Shown in pieces: positions 52,500 through 61,373 of a stretch of 61,373 bases of DNA. The notes under the pieces were generated by a model. The model did no database searches and was not told the origin of the DNA. It saw only the letters and a list, made by a program, of their open reading frames with translations. Each line of letters starts with the position of its first letter. Position 1 is the stretch's first letter. Source of the stretch: SAR324 cluster bacterium (GTDB taxonomy: Bacteria; SAR324; NAC60-12). The position numbers and the translations under genes are program-made. The stretch is from contig JADFZZ010000031.1 in the NCBI GenBank assembly GCA_015232315.1, positions 1 through 61,373 of the forward strand, read 5' to 3'.

Positions 52500-53843
52500 T
52501 CAAAGAATATAACGGCTCAAGTCCTGATTTTTCAGCATGCTTGCCAGGCGACCATTGATATATGCCGGGGTGATTTCAAAGCTTTTTCCTGCCATTTCAG
52601 GCGCGTCAAAACTGATATCTTCCAACAGCTTTTCCATGATGGTGTGCAGTCGCCTGGCACCAATATTTTCAGCTTCCTCATTGACCCTGCACGCGATTTT
52701 GGCGATTTCCTCAATGGCGTCATGAGTGAACTTCAAGTCAACATTCTCGGTTTTCAGCAGTTCGGTATACTGGACAATCAGAGCATTTTTCGGCTCTGTC
52801 AGGATGCGGATAAAATCTTCCTTGGTGAGCGACTGAAGTTCGACACGGATCGGAAAACGTCCCTGCAATTCGGGAATAAGATCAGAGGGTTTGGCGATAT
52901 GAAACGCTCCTGCCGCAATGAACAGAATGTGATCGGTTCTCACGGGACCATATTTGGTATTGACTGTCGAGCCTTCCACAATCGGCAGAAGGTCACGCTG
53001 GACCCCTTCTCTGGAAATATCGGGGCCATGGCTTGAGCCTTTGCGCATGGCGATCTTGTCCACCTCATCCAGAAACACAATTCCTGTCTGTTCGGTCCGG
53101 TGGACTGCTTCCCGGGAAACTTCTTCCATGTCGATTAACTTGCCGACTTCTTCCTGCTCCAGGATGGTGCGGGCATCGCTGATAGTGATTTTTCTGCGTT
53201 TGGATCGTTTGGGCATCATGTTTGAGATCATGTCCCGAATATTCATATCCAGATTGTCATTGAGCGAAATCGGCATGAATTCAACCACGGCTCCAGAGGC
53301 CTTCTCGGTCACATCCATTTCAATCATTTTGTCATCAAGCAGATTGTTGCGGAGTTTTTCCCTGAATTTTTCCCGGGTTGGATTCGGTTCATCACTCTCC
53401 TGGGTGCCTGTAGGCGGCAACAACAGATCGAGCAGACGTTCCTCAACAATGGTCTGGGCATGTTGGGTTTTGATTTTAACATGTTCCTGACGTACCAGAT
53501 TGACAGACACTTCCGTCAAATCACGAATGATAGATTCCACATCTCGTCCGACATAGCCAACTTCGGTGAACTTGGACGCTTCCACCTTGACAAAAGGCGC
53601 ATTTGCCAGTTTGGCGATCCTGCGGGCAATTTCTGTTTTCCCCACACCGGTGGAGCCGATCATGATAATATTTTTTGGTAAAATTTCCTCGCGCAGATCC
53701 TCCGCAAGCTGGAGTCGTCGCCAACGATTTCTTAAAGCGATCGCAACCGCTTTTTTGGCGTCTTTCTGGCCAATGATATAACGGTCAAGAGAGTCCACAA
53801 TCTGACGTGGTGTCTGGTCTGCGTTGGTGGCTGATGTTTCCAT
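52500..53843 (-). CDS. hslU: HslUV protease ATPase subunit
   Basis: The protein (447 residues from ATG 53843) is the AAA+ unfoldase of the HslVU protease. The Walker A motif GSTGVGKT, pore segment GYVGRDV, Walker [11 protein letters not shown] and the C-terminal LSRYIL tail that activates HslV are all present. ATG 53843, 10 bp after hslV, is favoured over ATG 53873, which would overlap hslV. The family start [15 protein letters not shown] supports this. The operon is hslV-hslU. Confidence 0.95.
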   Translation of the reverse strand: METSATNADQTPRQIVDSLDRYIIGQKDAKKAVAIALRNRWRRLQLAEDLREEILPKNIIMIGSTGVGKTEIARRIAKLANAPFVKVEASKFTEVGYVGRDVESIIRDLTEVSVNLVRQEHVKIKTQHAQTIVEERLLDLLLPPTGTQESDEPNPTREKFREKLRNNLLDDKMIEMDVTEKASGAVVEFMPISLNDNLDMNIRDMISNMMPKRSKRRKITISDARTILEQEEVGKLIDMEEVSREAVHRTEQTGIVFLDEVDKIAMRKGSSHGPDISREGVQRDLLPIVEGSTVNTKYGPVRTDHILFIAAGAFHIAKPSDLIPELQGRFPIRVELQSLTKEDFIRILTEPKNALIVQYTELLKTENVDLKFTHDAIEEIAKIACRVNEEAENIGARRLHTIMEKLLEDISFDAPEMAGKSFEITPAYINGRLASMLKNQDLSRYIL

Positions 53844-53853
53844 GGGATGTTCT

Positions 53854-54375
53854 CTAGAAAGATAGTTCTTCATAATGGATATTCTGATTGGAATACAGGC
53901 AGATTTCTGAAGCGATGATCATTGATTTCTGGACGATTTCTCTGGCCGACAAGGGGCTATCCTTGAGCGCCCGAGCCGCCGCAAGAGCGTACATCCCGCC
54001 AGAACCGATGCCGATAATGCCATCTTCCGGCTCAATCACATCTCCGTTGCCGGTAATGATCAGGATCGCTTCGGAACTGGCCACAGCCAGCAATGCTTCC
54101 AGATTTCTGAGAATTTTATCGGTGCGCCATTCTTTGGCCAGTTCCACAGCAGAGCGCAATAATTTGCCATTGTACTGTTCCAGTTTTTCATCAAATTTTT
54201 CAAACAGGGTAAACGCGTCTGCGGTTGAACCCGCAAAGCCTGCGATGACTTTGTCATTGTGAGCCAGTCGTATTTTACGGGCATTGGTTTTCATGATGGT
54301 GTGACCTTGTGTGACCTGACCATCGCCAGCCATTACGACCTGATTGTCTTTTCTAACGCATAAAATGGTTGTCAT
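53854..54375 (-). CDS. hslV: HslUV protease proteolytic subunit
   Basis: The 173-residue threonine protease has the expected processed N-terminus after Met (TTILCVR). [10 protein letters not shown] and the [21 protein letters not shown] segments are intact. It forms the double-ring core that HslU feeds with unfolded substrates. It lies 69 bp downstream of larC and 10 bp upstream of hslU. Confidence 0.95.
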   Translation of the reverse strand: MTTILCVRKDNQVVMAGDGQVTQGHTIMKTNARKIRLAHNDKVIAGFAGSTADAFTLFEKFDEKLEQYNGKLLRSAVELAKEWRTDKILRNLEALLAVASSEAILIITGNGDVIEPEDGIIGIGSGGMYALAAARALKDSPLSAREIVQKSMIIASEICLYSNQNIHYEELSF

Positions 54376-54444
54376 AGATTTCCAATTTCTAAAAAGAAGG
54401 GGATTGAATGGATAACTTCATCAGAGGAGAGCTGTGTCCAGTGG

Positions 54445-55725
54445 TTACGTTTCAGGCTCCTGATCTTTCATCGGTGGAGTCGCTGTTATTGTCAGAGATT
54501 GGTAATACCGATTCATCACTTCCTGAAAAACGGTTTTTAGTGGAATTGAATGTTCTTCGGCAATTCGACGGCAGTCTTCATATTCCGGCTTGAACGATCG
54601 GGAAATTCCATCGCCTGAGACTTTTCCCTGGACCATTCCCCAGGAAGTTGCCACCTGAATCATCTGCCGGGGCCATACCTTACGATAATATTTTTGATAG
54701 CGCAACCCGATAGTTGTGGTTTCACTCCTGATTATTTGATGAATCTGATCCCGGATTTCCTGTGGATACAATACCTGGAGCATTGTTCCGGGACGATTTT
54801 TTTTCATATAAACAGGAACAAACCAGACATCCAGTGCCCCATTTCTTAGCAACTGTTCCTGGACCCATCCCAGCCATTCCCCGGAACAGTCATCCAGATT
54901 CACTTCCGCACATTCCACTGTCGGCTGATCAGAAGACCTCGCCGGAGTTCCCAACGTGGCTCTCAAAATATTGGGAACTTCGCTGAAATCTTTGGTTCCA
55001 GTACCAATACCCGTGCGAAGAACCACAAATTCCAGTGCTGCTGGTCGGGGCTCAGCCAGTGCCGATAATACTGCCGCCCCCGTGGGCGTGGTCCGTTCAA
55101 ACGGCAATTGATCCCAAATCACGCTGAAACCGCGCAAAAGTTCCAGTGTGGCCGGTGCGGGAACCGGGAGTTCACCATGCTGACTCATGACAGTGCCGGA
55201 TCCAAGCGGAATACTTCCTACATAAATTTTCTCAATATTGAAATATTCCACCCCGACAGCAATGCTCACAATATCCGCAATGGAATCCCAGGCACCCACT
55301 TCATGAAAATGTACGGTTTCAGGAGAAACGCCATGAATTTTACCCTCAGCAATGGCCAGTTTATGAAATATGTTGATCGCTGTCGCTTTAATTTGAGGGC
55401 TCAATCCTGATTGTTCCAGCATGACACGAAGCGAAGCAAAGGTCTGATGCGAATGTTGGTGGATCAGTGGTGTTTGCTGATTTGTTGCCGACAATGGAAC
55501 GGCATAAGCGGGTGGGAAAACCTTGAACTGGATGCCTGTGAGGGAATGGCGGGTTTGAGACGATGCTGACATTTCCAGAAGCCCCACTGGCAGTTTTGCC
55601 AAATTTTCACGAAGCACTTCGATGGGAAGCCCCAAGTCAAGGAAACATCCTGTCAGCATGTCCCCGGCAATCCCGCCGACAGGTTCCAGATAGAGAATAT
55701 TACCCAGGGATTCCAGCTCAGGCAT
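54445..55725 (-). CDS. larC: LarC, nickel insertion protein for the pincer cofactor
   Basis: The 426-residue protein belongs to the LarC family, which inserts nickel into the NPN pincer cofactor of LarA-type enzymes in a CTP-dependent step. The N-terminal segment GGIAGDM, the histidine-rich HQHSHQTF region, the HFHEVGAWDSIADIV motif and the C-terminal LarC2 half are present. LarB, LarE and LarA are not in the window. It lies 3 bp from pgsA, so the two genes are coupled. Confidence 0.9.
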   Translation of the reverse strand: MPELESLGNILYLEPVGGIAGDMLTGCFLDLGLPIEVLRENLAKLPVGLLEMSASSQTRHSLTGIQFKVFPPAYAVPLSATNQQTPLIHQHSHQTFASLRVMLEQSGLSPQIKATAINIFHKLAIAEGKIHGVSPETVHFHEVGAWDSIADIVSIAVGVEYFNIEKIYVGSIPLGSGTVMSQHGELPVPAPATLELLRGFSVIWDQLPFERTTPTGAAVLSALAEPRPAALEFVVLRTGIGTGTKDFSEVPNILRATLGTPARSSDQPTVECAEVNLDDCSGEWLGWVQEQLLRNGALDVWFVPVYMKKNRPGTMLQVLYPQEIRDQIHQIIRSETTTIGLRYQKYYRKVWPRQMIQVATSWGMVQGKVSGDGISRSFKPEYEDCRRIAEEHSIPLKTVFQEVMNRYYQSLTITATPPMKDQEPET

Positions 55726-55728
55726 ATC

Positions 55729-56301
55729 TTATTGCTGGGGTTCTTCGTGAGGGGTATTGCGGTAATAGGCCATAAAATACTCCACTCCGCTCCAGAGAGA
55801 AATGACCGCCGAAGCCCAGAGCAATACCAGACCGATGATGTGAAACGGGATATGCCAGGTATCATGATGCACAATCAGAAAGCCAATGGAAATCATTTGA
55901 ATCAATGTTTTGAGCTTTCCGGCCCAGCTTGCGCCAATCACCAGACCATCCACTACCGCGATGGAGCGGAGTCCGGAAATAGCAAATTCACGGGAAATCA
56001 GAATCACGGTGGCGATGGCGGGAGCACGATCCATGGCAACCAGCAAAACCAGAATGGAGGAAACCAGAACTTTGTCCGCAATGGGATCCAGCAATTTTCC
56101 AAGAGGGGTGGATTTTCCCTCAAAACGTGCCAGCACACCATCCAGATAATCAGTAAAACAGGCGATGGTGTAAAGCACTGCCGCGGCAAACAAAATTCCG
56201 GGAGTATCAATCCAGATCAGCAGATAAATGACAGGAATCAAAAACATTCTTGCCACAGTGAGTTGGTTGGGAGTTACCAGCTTTGAGAGTAAACCGAGCA
56301 T
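55729..56301 (-). CDS. pgsA: CDP-diacylglycerol-glycerol-3-phosphate phosphatidyltransferase
   Basis: The 190-residue membrane enzyme makes phosphatidylglycerol phosphate. The CDP-alcohol phosphotransferase signature DGVLAR-x8-GKLLDPIADK is complete. Several membrane segments are seen. The gene starts a reverse-strand run that includes larC, hslV and hslU, with tight spacing. Confidence 0.95.
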   Translation of the reverse strand: MLGLLSKLVTPNQLTVARMFLIPVIYLLIWIDTPGILFAAAVLYTIACFTDYLDGVLARFEGKSTPLGKLLDPIADKVLVSSILVLLVAMDRAPAIATVILISREFAISGLRSIAVVDGLVIGASWAGKLKTLIQMISIGFLIVHHDTWHIPFHIIGLVLLWASAVISLWSGVEYFMAYYRNTPHEEPQQ

Positions 56302-56424
56302 AAATCAATATCCATCTTGAGTTATTCAATCATATTCATTAATGAAGGCTGTAAAAGATTTTAATGGAATAGTCCATAGTAAATTTGGAAGCCTGAAAAA
56401 ATTAACGCAACTGGAGTGGACATT

Positions 56425-57744
56425 ATGAAATTTGCGGTGCTGGGCTGGAGTTATCGACAAACTCCGGTAGAACTGAGGGAAAAAATCGCACTGACGCCCC
56501 AGCAGCGCTTCTCACTCGCCTATGATCTGAAACAACAGTTTGAACTTGAAGAACTGCTGATCCTCTCCACATGCAACCGCACAGAATTCTATTACCGTGC
56601 GGTCCAGCCAAGGCACGTCAGCCAACAAATTTTAAAATATTTAACCGACTTCTGGAAAAATCCTGACATCGGGAATCTGTCCTATCAGGAATATGACATG
56701 GATGCCGTCCGGCATTTATTCCGTGTATCCGCCAGCCTGGATTCCATGATTCTGGGCGAACCTCAAATTCTGGGACAAATCAAGGACGCGTATCAGGAAT
56801 TTCAGGAAATGGATATGACGGGACGTGTATTCAAATCGCTGTTTCCTAAAGCGTTTTTTACAGCAAAACGCGTCCGCACAGAAACCCAGATCTCCAATTT
56901 CGCGGTTTCCATCAGTTTTGCCGCAGTGGAACTGGCACGACAGATTTTTGATGATCTGGAGAAGCGCAGTGTGATGATCATCGGTGCCGGTGAAATGGCC
57001 GAACTTTCAGCAAGACATCTGATCAAATGCGGTGTTTCCCGACTGCTGGTAACCAATCGAACTTTTGCCAATGCTGTCAAAATGGCCGAACGCTATAAGG
57101 GGTCAGCCATTCAGTTTGAACAGATGGCGGGCTATCTGCCCAATGTCGATATTGTGATTTCCTCCACGGGTGCCAGTCACCACATCATCACAGAAAGTAC
57201 TGTCAAAAAGTGCATGAAGCTTCGCAAAGGCGATCCCATGTTTTTTATTGATATCGCGGTTCCGCGAGACATTGATCCCCAAATCAATAATATCTCTGAC
57301 GTATTCTGTTACGATATTGATGATTTGCAGAATGTGGTGGACCGGAACCTGAAAGAACGTCAGAAAGAAGCAGAACTTGCGGACCATATTGTGGAAGAGG
57401 AAATCATCAAAACTCATTCATGGTTCAAAACACTTTCATCGGTGCCTACCCTCAAGGCCTTGCGTAAACAATTCCATGACATTGGTGAAGATGAACTTTT
57501 CAAAACACTGTCAAAACTGAAAGGCCTGGATTCCCAGCAACAGGATGCTGTGAAATATCTGGTCTATAAAATCATCAACAGGCTGCTGCATGCGCCCTCC
57601 ACCAACCTTAAAGAGGCAAGTCACAGAGATGACGTGCATCTTTATCTCGAAGCACTTTCGGATCTGTTTGATCTTTCACCGGCGGAACTCTCCATTGAAA
57701 ATCTTGCGGAAACACCTGCGTTAAAACTCCTCAATCGACGTTAA
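56425..57744 (+). CDS. hemA: Glutamyl-tRNA reductase
   Basis: The protein (439 residues from ATG 56425) makes glutamate 1-semialdehyde from glutamyl-tRNA, the first step of C5 tetrapyrrole synthesis. The catalytic cysteine lies in STCNRTE, and the ILGEPQILGQ and IIGAGEMAE motifs are clear. GGAG eight bases before ATG 56425 fixes the start; GTG 56416 is an alternative. It is divergent from pgsA and followed by hemC 12 bp later. Confidence 0.95.
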   Translation: MKFAVLGWSYRQTPVELREKIALTPQQRFSLAYDLKQQFELEELLILSTCNRTEFYYRAVQPRHVSQQILKYLTDFWKNPDIGNLSYQEYDMDAVRHLFRVSASLDSMILGEPQILGQIKDAYQEFQEMDMTGRVFKSLFPKAFFTAKRVRTETQISNFAVSISFAAVELARQIFDDLEKRSVMIIGAGEMAELSARHLIKCGVSRLLVTNRTFANAVKMAERYKGSAIQFEQMAGYLPNVDIVISSTGASHHIITESTVKKCMKLRKGDPMFFIDIAVPRDIDPQINNISDVFCYDIDDLQNVVDRNLKERQKEAELADHIVEEEIIKTHSWFKTLSSVPTLKALRKQFHDIGEDELFKTLSKLKGLDSQQQDAVKYLVYKIINRLLHAPSTNLKEASHRDDVHLYLEALSDLFDLSPAELSIENLAETPALKLLNRR

Positions 57745-57756
57745 TTTCAGGAACTC

Positions 57757-58689
57757 ATGACAACTACAACTCTGCGTATTGGAACACGAGGCAGTCAACT
57801 GGCTTTATGGCAGGCCAACTGGATCCGCGATCAGATCCTCGCTAAATTTCCGGAAATTATTGTGGATCTGGTCATCATTAAAACGACCGGTGACATGATT
57901 CAGGACAGACCCCTGTCTGAAATCGGGGGCAAAGGATTGTTTGTTAAGGAAATTGAAACAGCTCTGATGGAAAACAAAGTCGATCTGGCTGTGCACAGCA
58001 TGAAAGATGTTCCCTCCTGGTTGCCTGAACCTCTGGAAATTGCTGTCATTACCAAACGTGAACATCCGGGTGACGCGCTACTCTCTGAAAAATATAAGAG
58101 TCTCGAAGAACTCCCTTCAGGCGCACGGATCGGCACCAGTTCACTCCGCAGGTCCTCCCAGTTGAAAGCCCTTCGAAATGACCTCATTATTGAACCGTTA
58201 CGTGGAAATGTAGACACCCGACTGAGGAAACTGAAGGAAGGTCACTATGATGCAATCATCCTCGCTTATGCCGGACTCAAAAGACTCGGGCTGGATTCCC
58301 ATGTAACCCGGATCATTGATCCATCGCAAATGTTGCCAGCCGTTGCGCAGGGAATTGTCGGGATCGAGGTGAGAAAACAGGATGCAAAAACGCTGTCCTT
58401 TCTTCAGCACCTGCATCACCATGAAACAGCAGCATGTCTTGAGGCCGAACGCGCGTTACTGGTTCGTCTTGAAGGAAATTGCCAGATCCCACTGGCTGGT
58501 TTTGCCCGGTTGAATGACCACACCGTCACACTGGAAGGCCTGCTGGCATCACCGGATGGTGCCACCCTGATTCGCCATACCATGTCCTCACCGGAAAGTG
58601 ACGGCCAACAGCTTGGCAAGGCTATGGGCGATTATTTACTGGCTCATGGCGGCCATCAGATTCTGGATCAACTAAAATCCACCCATTAA
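57757..58689 (+). CDS. hemC: Porphobilinogen deaminase
   Basis: The 310-residue enzyme joins four porphobilinogens to hydroxymethylbilane. RIGTRGSQLALWQ, KDVP, GTSSLRR, RGNVDTRL and the cofactor-bearing cysteine region EGNCQIPLAGFA are all present. It follows hemA by 12 bp as an operon. The 3' end is followed by a palindrome at 58717-58745. Confidence 0.96.
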   Translation: MTTTTLRIGTRGSQLALWQANWIRDQILAKFPEIIVDLVIIKTTGDMIQDRPLSEIGGKGLFVKEIETALMENKVDLAVHSMKDVPSWLPEPLEIAVITKREHPGDALLSEKYKSLEELPSGARIGTSSLRRSSQLKALRNDLIIEPLRGNVDTRLRKLKEGHYDAIILAYAGLKRLGLDSHVTRIIDPSQMLPAVAQGIVGIEVRKQDAKTLSFLQHLHHHETAACLEAERALLVRLEGNCQIPLAGFARLNDHTVTLEGLLASPDGATLIRHTMSSPESDGQQLGKAMGDYLLAHGGHQILDQLKSTH

Positions 58690-58716
58690 GAAGAACCTAC
58701 CTCAATTTTCAGTTTT

Positions 58717-58745
58717 GTAGAGACGTGCGATTCGCGCGTCTCTAC
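58717..58745. repeat. GTAGAGACG palindrome after hemC
   Basis: GTAGAGACG at 58717 and CGTCTCTAC at 58745 flank TGCGATTCGCG, forming a long nearly perfect hairpin. It has the sequence of one unit of the 4126-4397 array and lies 27 bp after the hemC stop. It could work as a bidirectional terminator between hemC and the convergent chemoreceptor gene. Confidence 0.75.
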
Positions 58746-58794
58746 GCATGCCTGCCAGCAAAATTCCAAGCATCCTTATTTCAGAAATCCGCGA

Positions 58795-60669
58795 TCATGT
58801 TTTAAAGAACGACATTGTATCCTGAAGTTGGGTGGCCTGAGCGGATAATTCTTCAGAGGTAGATGCCAATTCTTCAGAGGCTGAAGCATTCTGTTGGATC
58901 ACCTGATCCAGTTGCTGGAGAGCCCTGTTGATTTGTTCCGCTCCGGAATTTTGTTCATTGCTGGAGGCCTTGATTTCCTGGACTAATTCTGCGGTTCGCT
59001 GAATATCGGGCACAAGTCGTGCGAGCATTGCTCCAGCCTTTTCTGCCACATTCATGGTGTTGGAAGATAATTGTGTTATTTCGCCTGCGGCAGCCTGACT
59101 GCGTTCCGCAAGTTTGCGAACCTCAGACGCGACCACAGCAAACCCTTTTCCATGTTCGCCGGCCCGTGCGGCTTCAATTGCCGCATTGAGTGCCAGCAAA
59201 TTGGTTTGGCGTGCAATTTCTTCAATGATCGAAATTTTACTCACAATTTCTTTCATGGCATCCACTGACTGAGAAACGGCGGTTCCTGTTTCTTTGGCAT
59301 CCATGGCGGCTTTGGTGGCAATTTTTTCAGTTTGCTGGGCATTTTCAGAGTTTTGTTGAATATTGGAACTCATCTGCTCCATCGACGCGGAAGTTTCTTC
59401 CACTGACGCGGCCTGTTCCGTTGCCCCCTGTGACATTTGCTGGGATGACGAAGTAAGCTCCTGACTTCCTGAGGTGACATTGTCCGTCGCGGTCTTCACC
59501 TGACTTACAATCCCCAGAAGATTATGCACCATATTTTTCAGGGCGTCTGCCAGCATGCCCATTTCATCTTTTTGGTTCACATCAACTTGAGCGGTCAGAT
59601 CTCCATTGGATATTTTCTGGGCAAATTCAACGCCACTTTTAATGGGATAGGTGATTGAACGAGTGATAAACATCGCAAAAATAATGCCGATGATGAGTGC
59701 GGTCACACTGATGGAAACCACACTCATTCTGGTTTTGGCTGCGTCATCCAGCATCAGCTTTTCCGACACCGTATTATCTGTCACGGTCTGAACCATCTGG
59801 TGTAGCAGATCTTTCACCTGTGCCAAATATTTTGTGGTTTCTGAAGCGTAGAGTTCCCGTGCTTGTGTCATCCCCTGAAGCCTTTCCTGAGACCGATTCT
59901 CCATTTTGCCAATATACTGACGGACGATCAACAGTTTCGATTCTACTTCATCATGATAGTGTTTTTTGGCAAGACCTGCCTGGCCTTCCCTGAGAGACTG
60001 ATCAATTTTTTTACCGGCTTCGTGGAGAGCTCTGTGTGGCGCTTTCACTTCCTCAATCAGTCCAGCCAGAACAGAATCAGAAGAGCTGATTGACTCAGCC
60101 TGTTCTCCATAAAGAAAATGGCCAAAGTTGCATTCAGTGTAATCCAATTGAACATTCACCTGTTTCTTTTCTGTCAGGATTGAATCCAGTAACTGCTGTG
60201 CCCAGGCTAGATGTCCAGCTTCCTGCTTGGCAAAGAAGGTTGGCAACGTAATATCGGCCTGTTCATAAACCTTTTCAATTTTTACAGCCGACTCATGCAG
60301 TTTGCGGTGTGGTTCTTCAATAGAGTTGAACAGCCCTCTCAACGCCGGTACAAACGCTTCTGCTTTTTTGCGCCCCTCACCATAAAACCAACGGCCAAAG
60401 GCACACTCACGCGGGTCTTTTTGTACGGTCAACTGGGTGACTTTATCGTCATTCAGGAAATTACTCAGAGCAATCGACCAATTCAAATGATCCACCTCTC
60501 TTTGCAATAGTTCTCCCCGAAGTCGATTTCCTTCAGCGGATTCAGTGCCATTCGAGACAATTTGGTCAATTCCGATAAAGGCCCAGAAACCAACCACAGT
60601 CAGCATGATCAAAACCCCACCGATTCCGGAAAAAATCTTGATGCCGATTTTTATATCTTTCCAACTCAT
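58795..60669 (-). CDS. Methyl-accepting chemotaxis protein with two CZB domains
   Basis: The 624-residue chemoreceptor has TM1 (about 13-34), a long sensory region, TM2 (about 316-336), HAMP and a signalling domain with the hairpin tip [19 protein letters not shown]. The sensory region contains two CZB zinc-binding domains in tandem: H61-C89-H121-H125 and H153-C180-H212-H216. CZB domains are usually single and cytoplasmic, and bind zinc through three His and one Cys. Their position between the two membrane segments puts them in the periplasm. GGAGATTGT before ATG 60669 fixes the start. The protein probably responds to zinc or redox changes outside the membrane (inference). Confidence 0.93.
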   Translation of the reverse strand: MSWKDIKIGIKIFSGIGGVLIMLTVVGFWAFIGIDQIVSNGTESAEGNRLRGELLQREVDHLNWSIALSNFLNDDKVTQLTVQKDPRECAFGRWFYGEGRKKAEAFVPALRGLFNSIEEPHRKLHESAVKIEKVYEQADITLPTFFAKQEAGHLAWAQQLLDSILTEKKQVNVQLDYTECNFGHFLYGEQAESISSSDSVLAGLIEEVKAPHRALHEAGKKIDQSLREGQAGLAKKHYHDEVESKLLIVRQYIGKMENRSQERLQGMTQARELYASETTKYLAQVKDLLHQMVQTVTDNTVSEKLMLDDAAKTRMSVVSISVTALIIGIIFAMFITRSITYPIKSGVEFAQKISNGDLTAQVDVNQKDEMGMLADALKNMVHNLLGIVSQVKTATDNVTSGSQELTSSSQQMSQGATEQAASVEETSASMEQMSSNIQQNSENAQQTEKIATKAAMDAKETGTAVSQSVDAMKEIVSKISIIEEIARQTNLLALNAAIEAARAGEHGKGFAVVASEVRKLAERSQAAAGEITQLSSNTMNVAEKAGAMLARLVPDIQRTAELVQEIKASSNEQNSGAEQINRALQQLDQVIQQNASASEELASTSEELSAQATQLQDTMSFFKT

Positions 60670-61373
60670 ACAATCTCCTTTGTCTTGTTTATAATTTTTT
60701 CCAGGGTGGAAGTACGTCCAGGCGAAGCCGGTTTATATTCTCATTCTGGAAACCTGAAACCTCTGTGACAACCTTGATTATTTGCAGGTCATGCCAATCA
60801 TCTTCTTGCTAAGGAACGTTCAAAAAATATCATAGGAAACTTTCTGGTTACGAACGTCCCGTTCGTAACCGTTCCATGACCCATCTCCAGTGGGTGCGAA
60901 GCTGAGCTTCGCCTGTTGGATAACGTGCCCCACGGGACGTAGGGCACGAGCAAACTTTTACAACTTATTCTTTTGCCCTTCCTAAAGAAAGATATGTCAG
61001 ATTCTTTCACTGAATGGCAAGGACAAGGATCTCCTGTTTAAGTTCTTATCAAAAATGTAAAAATGATAGCAATAGAATTTCAAAAGGATTCTCGGAAAAA
61101 ATATCCACGTTTTTTCATTGTGGTTTACTAACTCATGTTACGTGAACAGTTTTATGCGTACGCAAATGAATGACATAGCATAGAAACAGAACCGTTAACT
61201 GACCATAACTGAGGCCTTGATGATTCCCATGAGCTTGGGGTAAGGCCACGGCTTTCTCATAAAAAATAGGCCTGTCATTTTCGTGTAACAAATAGAGAGT
61301 ACAAATTTTACCCAGGATCCTATGAATAAACTCAACTCAAAAAAACGATAAAATCATTTTACGACGCCTTAAA
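60670..61373. other. Gene-free window end with composite repeat copy 2
   Basis: The 704 bp at the right edge hold the promoter side of the chemoreceptor and the second composite repeat (60814-60983). From 61000 to 61373 I see AT-rich sequence with no credible ORF or RNA gene. Confidence 0.5.
60814..60983. repeat. Composite four-hairpin repeat, copy 2 (inverted)
   Basis: This is the reverse complement of the 34170-34340 element over about 170 bp, with few differences. All four palindromes are kept. Read in the same orientation as copy 1, the loops of the CCCACC-type and TTACGAACG hairpins read GGA instead of TCC; the CGTGCCC hairpin loop is unchanged. A short ORF (60798-61010, minus) across it is a shadow. 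Confidence 0.9.

Noticed and set aside
60798-61010. Short open frame over the composite repeat (70 aa, minus)
   Set aside because: It reads through four hairpins of a dispersed repeat and has no family character or good start.

Overview
The window looks like the chromosome of a free-living, motile Gram-negative bacterium. Evidence: flagellar rotor and export genes (fliF, fliH, fliI, fliN), a type II secretion secretin, TonB-dependent and porin-like outer-membrane proteins, lspA with a lipoprotein, several two-component sensors and a chemoreceptor. Protein style (PhoR-type kinase, 2-oxoacid:ferredoxin oxidoreductase, AmmeMemoRadiSam protein B, bacteriohemerythrin, many class III cyclase and sensor proteins) and moderate G+C suggest a deltaproteobacterial-grade lineage, perhaps SAR324-like. 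That placement is inference; no rRNA gene is present and I saw no tRNA gene.

Layout. 1-6 kb: a serine hydrolase, a three-PAS hybrid histidine kinase, a 54-bp repeat array, and a thioredoxin-VKOR fusion with a small lipoprotein. 6-11.4 kb: a strict 27-residue repeat protein, pyrF, then a reverse-strand block (3-hydroxyisobutyrate dehydrogenase family, oligopeptidase A, two unknown proteins). 12-17.5 kb: a 2-oxoacid:ferredoxin oxidoreductase operon (alpha, beta, and a large ferredoxin-tailed protein). 17.7-27 kb: an HU-like/tryptophan-repeat fusion, hemerythrin, an orphan DNA methylase, PhoR, AmrB, an AspH-sulfotransferase fusion and a porin-like protein.

27.2-34.2 kb is the most striking locus: a tight five-gene operon encoding a membrane class III nucleotide cyclase, a YfiR-family periplasmic protein, a TonB-dependent receptor, a second membrane cyclase and a cyclic-nucleotide-binding regulator. 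It reads as a complete outer-membrane-to-DNA cyclic nucleotide relay. The two cyclases have each lost a different catalytic residue.

34-61 kb is mainly housekeeping with unusual architectures: FliN with repeated FliM-like N-peptides, a Suc/Fer-like protein, scpA-gspD-ispD with a secretin carrying six N-domain repeats, an FTR1/cupredoxin iron pair, fliF-fliH-fliI without fliG, two ABC-2 permeases without an ATPase, lspA-hisS, a family 4 UDG, hslVU, larC-pgsA, hemA-hemC and a chemoreceptor with two periplasmic CZB domains.

Palindromic repeat families are scattered between genes: a GTAGAGACG family, a GGGCGACC family, and a 170-bp composite of four hairpins present twice in inverted orientation. 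Several sit directly at gene 3' ends and even supply stop codons.
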